Below are positions 5,050 through 6,265 of a stretch of DNA of 6,265 bases, piece after piece. Below the pieces are notes generated by a model, which was not told the origin of the DNA, did no database searches, and worked only from the letters and a program-made list of their open reading frames with translations. Origin of the DNA: Rhizobiaceae bacterium (lineage in GTDB: Bacteria; Pseudomonadota; Alphaproteobacteria; Rhizobiales; Rhizobiaceae). The translations under genes were made by a program, and so were the position numbers. The first letter of the stretch is position 1; the number at the start of each line of letters is the position of its first letter. The stretch covers positions 1 to 6,265 of the forward strand of contig JAGWJK010000276.1 of the NCBI GenBank assembly GCA_028865845.1, in the 5' to 3' direction.

Positions 5050-6265
5050 TCAACCCCGTGCCGGAACCCTCGCAAAAAGCGGTCCGAGGCCCTCGGCAAT
5101 CGTCAGATGGACGATGACGGCGTCACGGAGTTTGGTATAGGCAAGACCCGCCAGCATCGCGGTTTGTACCACTGCCACGACTTCACCGGCCTCCGAGCCG
5201 ATCATCGTGAAGCCAAGAATGCGATCGTCGTCAGCGCTGACCAGCACTTTCATAAACCCTTGGGTTTCTTCGGTCGCTTCGGTCCGCAATACGTGGTTCA
5301 TCGGCAATGTGGCGACGCGATAGGCGATCCCTTGGCGCTTTGCCTCGCCTTCGCTGAGCCCGATGCGTGCAAGCGGCGGATCGGTGAACATAACATAGGG
5401 CACCTGGCGATCGTCCGTGCGTCGATTGCCGCCCGCCATGTTGTCCCGGACAATGCGGAAGTCGTCGACGGAGACATGCGTGAATTGCGGGCTGCCGGCT
5501 GCTTCGCCGATGGCCCAGATACCGCTCGCCGTCGTCTCGAGGCGTTCGTTGACGCGAATGAAGCCGCGTGCATCGAGCTCGACGCCAGTCTTCTCCAGTC
5601 CGATACCCGCCGTATTGGCGACGCGACCGACCGCCACAAGGAGGTCGCTACCGTCTATCGTCCGCTCGCCGGCGGCTGTGCGTACCGTAACGGTGACGGC
5701 GTCGCCGGAGAGGCCACTGACCCGAACAGGCTGGGCGCCGAGCAGAATGTCGATACCTTCGTCCGCGAGGATACGCTGCATTTCCTCGGCGACATCGGTA
5801 TCCTCTCGCCCCATCAGATGAAAGCCGGGCTCTATGATAGTCACGCGACTGCCGAACCGGCGATAGGCCTGTGCCATTTCGATGCCGACATATCCTCCGC
5901 CAAGCACGATCAGGTGAGACGGCAGATAATCAAGCTCCAGCGCTTCGATATGGGTCAGCGAGCGCGCAGCTTCCAACCCGGGGATCTCAGGAATTGCGGC
6001 ATGGCTGCCGACATTCACCACGACCTGGTCGCCAGACAGCCGGCGAGTTCCGCCATCGTTCAGCTTCACCTCGATGGTCTTTGGCGCTACGAAACGGCCT
6101 TCGCCCATAATGAGTTCCGCGCCGCTTGCCTTGTAGGCTTCAAGATGGAACGCAATCTCGCGCTCGACCATCTCCTGCTTGCGCTGCCGCACTCTCACCA
6201 TGTCGGTCTTGGCAGGCCCCGTCACAGTGCCGAACGCGGCGGCATGCTGGACCGTATGGGCGACA
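5050..6265 (-). CDS. FAD-dependent pyridine nucleotide-disulfide oxidoreductase, C-terminal part (mercuric reductase/Lpd-like)
   Basis: The frame is open from the right edge to the TGA at 5050-5052, giving 404 visible residues; related proteins have about 460-480, so roughly 60-75 N-terminal residues, with the first FAD motif and the expected CxxxxC pair, are outside. Counted from the in-frame GTG at 6225, the NAD(P)-binding fingerprint is VLGGGYVGIEMAQ (107-119) with an acidic residue at the end of the second strand (IIEP, 130-133), then LLVAVGRVANT (195-205), the second FAD motif GIWAIGEAAGSPQFTH (235-250), and the dimerisation domain from about 276, with TDPPLARIGLSEGEA and VHLTIAEGL (372-380) holding the His-Glu pair. 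These proteins transfer electrons from NAD(P)H through FAD to a disulfide or metal substrate; many are auto-annotated as mercuric reductase without mer neighbours, as here. GTG 6225 is not the true start. Confidence 0.92.
   Translation of the reverse strand, partial: VAHTVQHAAAFGTVTGPAKTDMVRVRQRKQEMVEREIAFHLEAYKASGAELIMGEGRFVAPKTIEVKLNDGGTRRLSGDQVVVNVGSHAAIPEIPGLEAARSLTHIEALELDYLPSHLIVLGGGYVGIEMAQAYRRFGSRVTIIEPGFHLMGREDTDVAEEMQRILADEGIDILLGAQPVRVSGLSGDAVTVTVRTAAGERTIDGSDLLVAVGRVANTAGIGLEKTGVELDARGFIRVNERLETTASGIWAIGEAAGSPQFTHVSVDDFRIVRDNMAGGNRRTDDRQVPYVMFTDPPLARIGLSEGEAKRQGIAYRVATLPMNHVLRTEATEETQGFMKVLVSADDDRILGFTMIGSEAGEVVAVVQTAMLAGLAYTKLRDAVIVHLTIAEGLGPLFARVPARG

Noticed and set aside
5019..5099. 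Upstream TTG-initiated extension of the small minus-strand frame to 77 residues
   Set aside because: It would begin inside the oxidoreductase gene with no clear ribosome binding site; the extra residues look like a frame-shifted copy of its coding sequence.
5417..5821. 134-codon plus-strand frame opposite the oxidoreductase
   Set aside because: Antisense shadow, rich in Ser, Arg, Pro and Thr, with no motif.

Overview
The window looks like chromosomal or accessory-replicon DNA of an alphaproteobacterium, most likely a member of the Rhizobiales close to Rhizobium, Agrobacterium or Sinorhizobium. This rests on moderately high GC, the style of the proteins (for example the ArsR-type and NTF2-like proteins) and the dense mix of regulators, efflux and oxidoreductase genes. 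It is inference from protein resemblance, not from a marker gene.

Left part, plus strand (1-2713): the tail of an EmrA/HlyD-type membrane fusion protein overlaps the start of a DHA2-type (EmrB-like) major facilitator pump. This is followed with almost no gap by a small ArsR-type winged-helix regulator, and then, after about 100 bases, by a TetR-family regulator. The first three look like one efflux operon carrying its own regulator. The TetR gene may belong to this operon or to the next unit.

Middle, plus strand (2714-3671): a promoter-like segment with a 6-6-6 inverted repeat lies between candidate -35 and -10 boxes. It precedes a 70-residue protein with two predicted membrane segments that I cannot assign to a family. 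A strong GC-rich hairpin closes that gene. Next comes mug, a G/U(T) mismatch-specific DNA glycosylase.

Right part, minus strand (3740-6265): a DUF3237 protein, an NTF2-like/SnoaL-like protein and the C-terminal 404 residues of a pyridine nucleotide-disulfide oxidoreductase (mercuric reductase/dihydrolipoamide dehydrogenase superfamily). The oxidoreductase enters from the right edge, so its N-terminal FAD motif and redox cysteines are not visible. The gap between it and the NTF2-like gene (4714-5049) is the largest non-coding stretch. It holds a run of palindromes at 4766-4865 and a hairpin at 5000-5031.

I see no transposase, integrase, CRISPR array, tRNA or rRNA. The gene content is mostly ordinary. 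The least explained elements are the tandem palindromes upstream of the NTF2-like gene and the TetR / operator-like repeat / small membrane protein unit.
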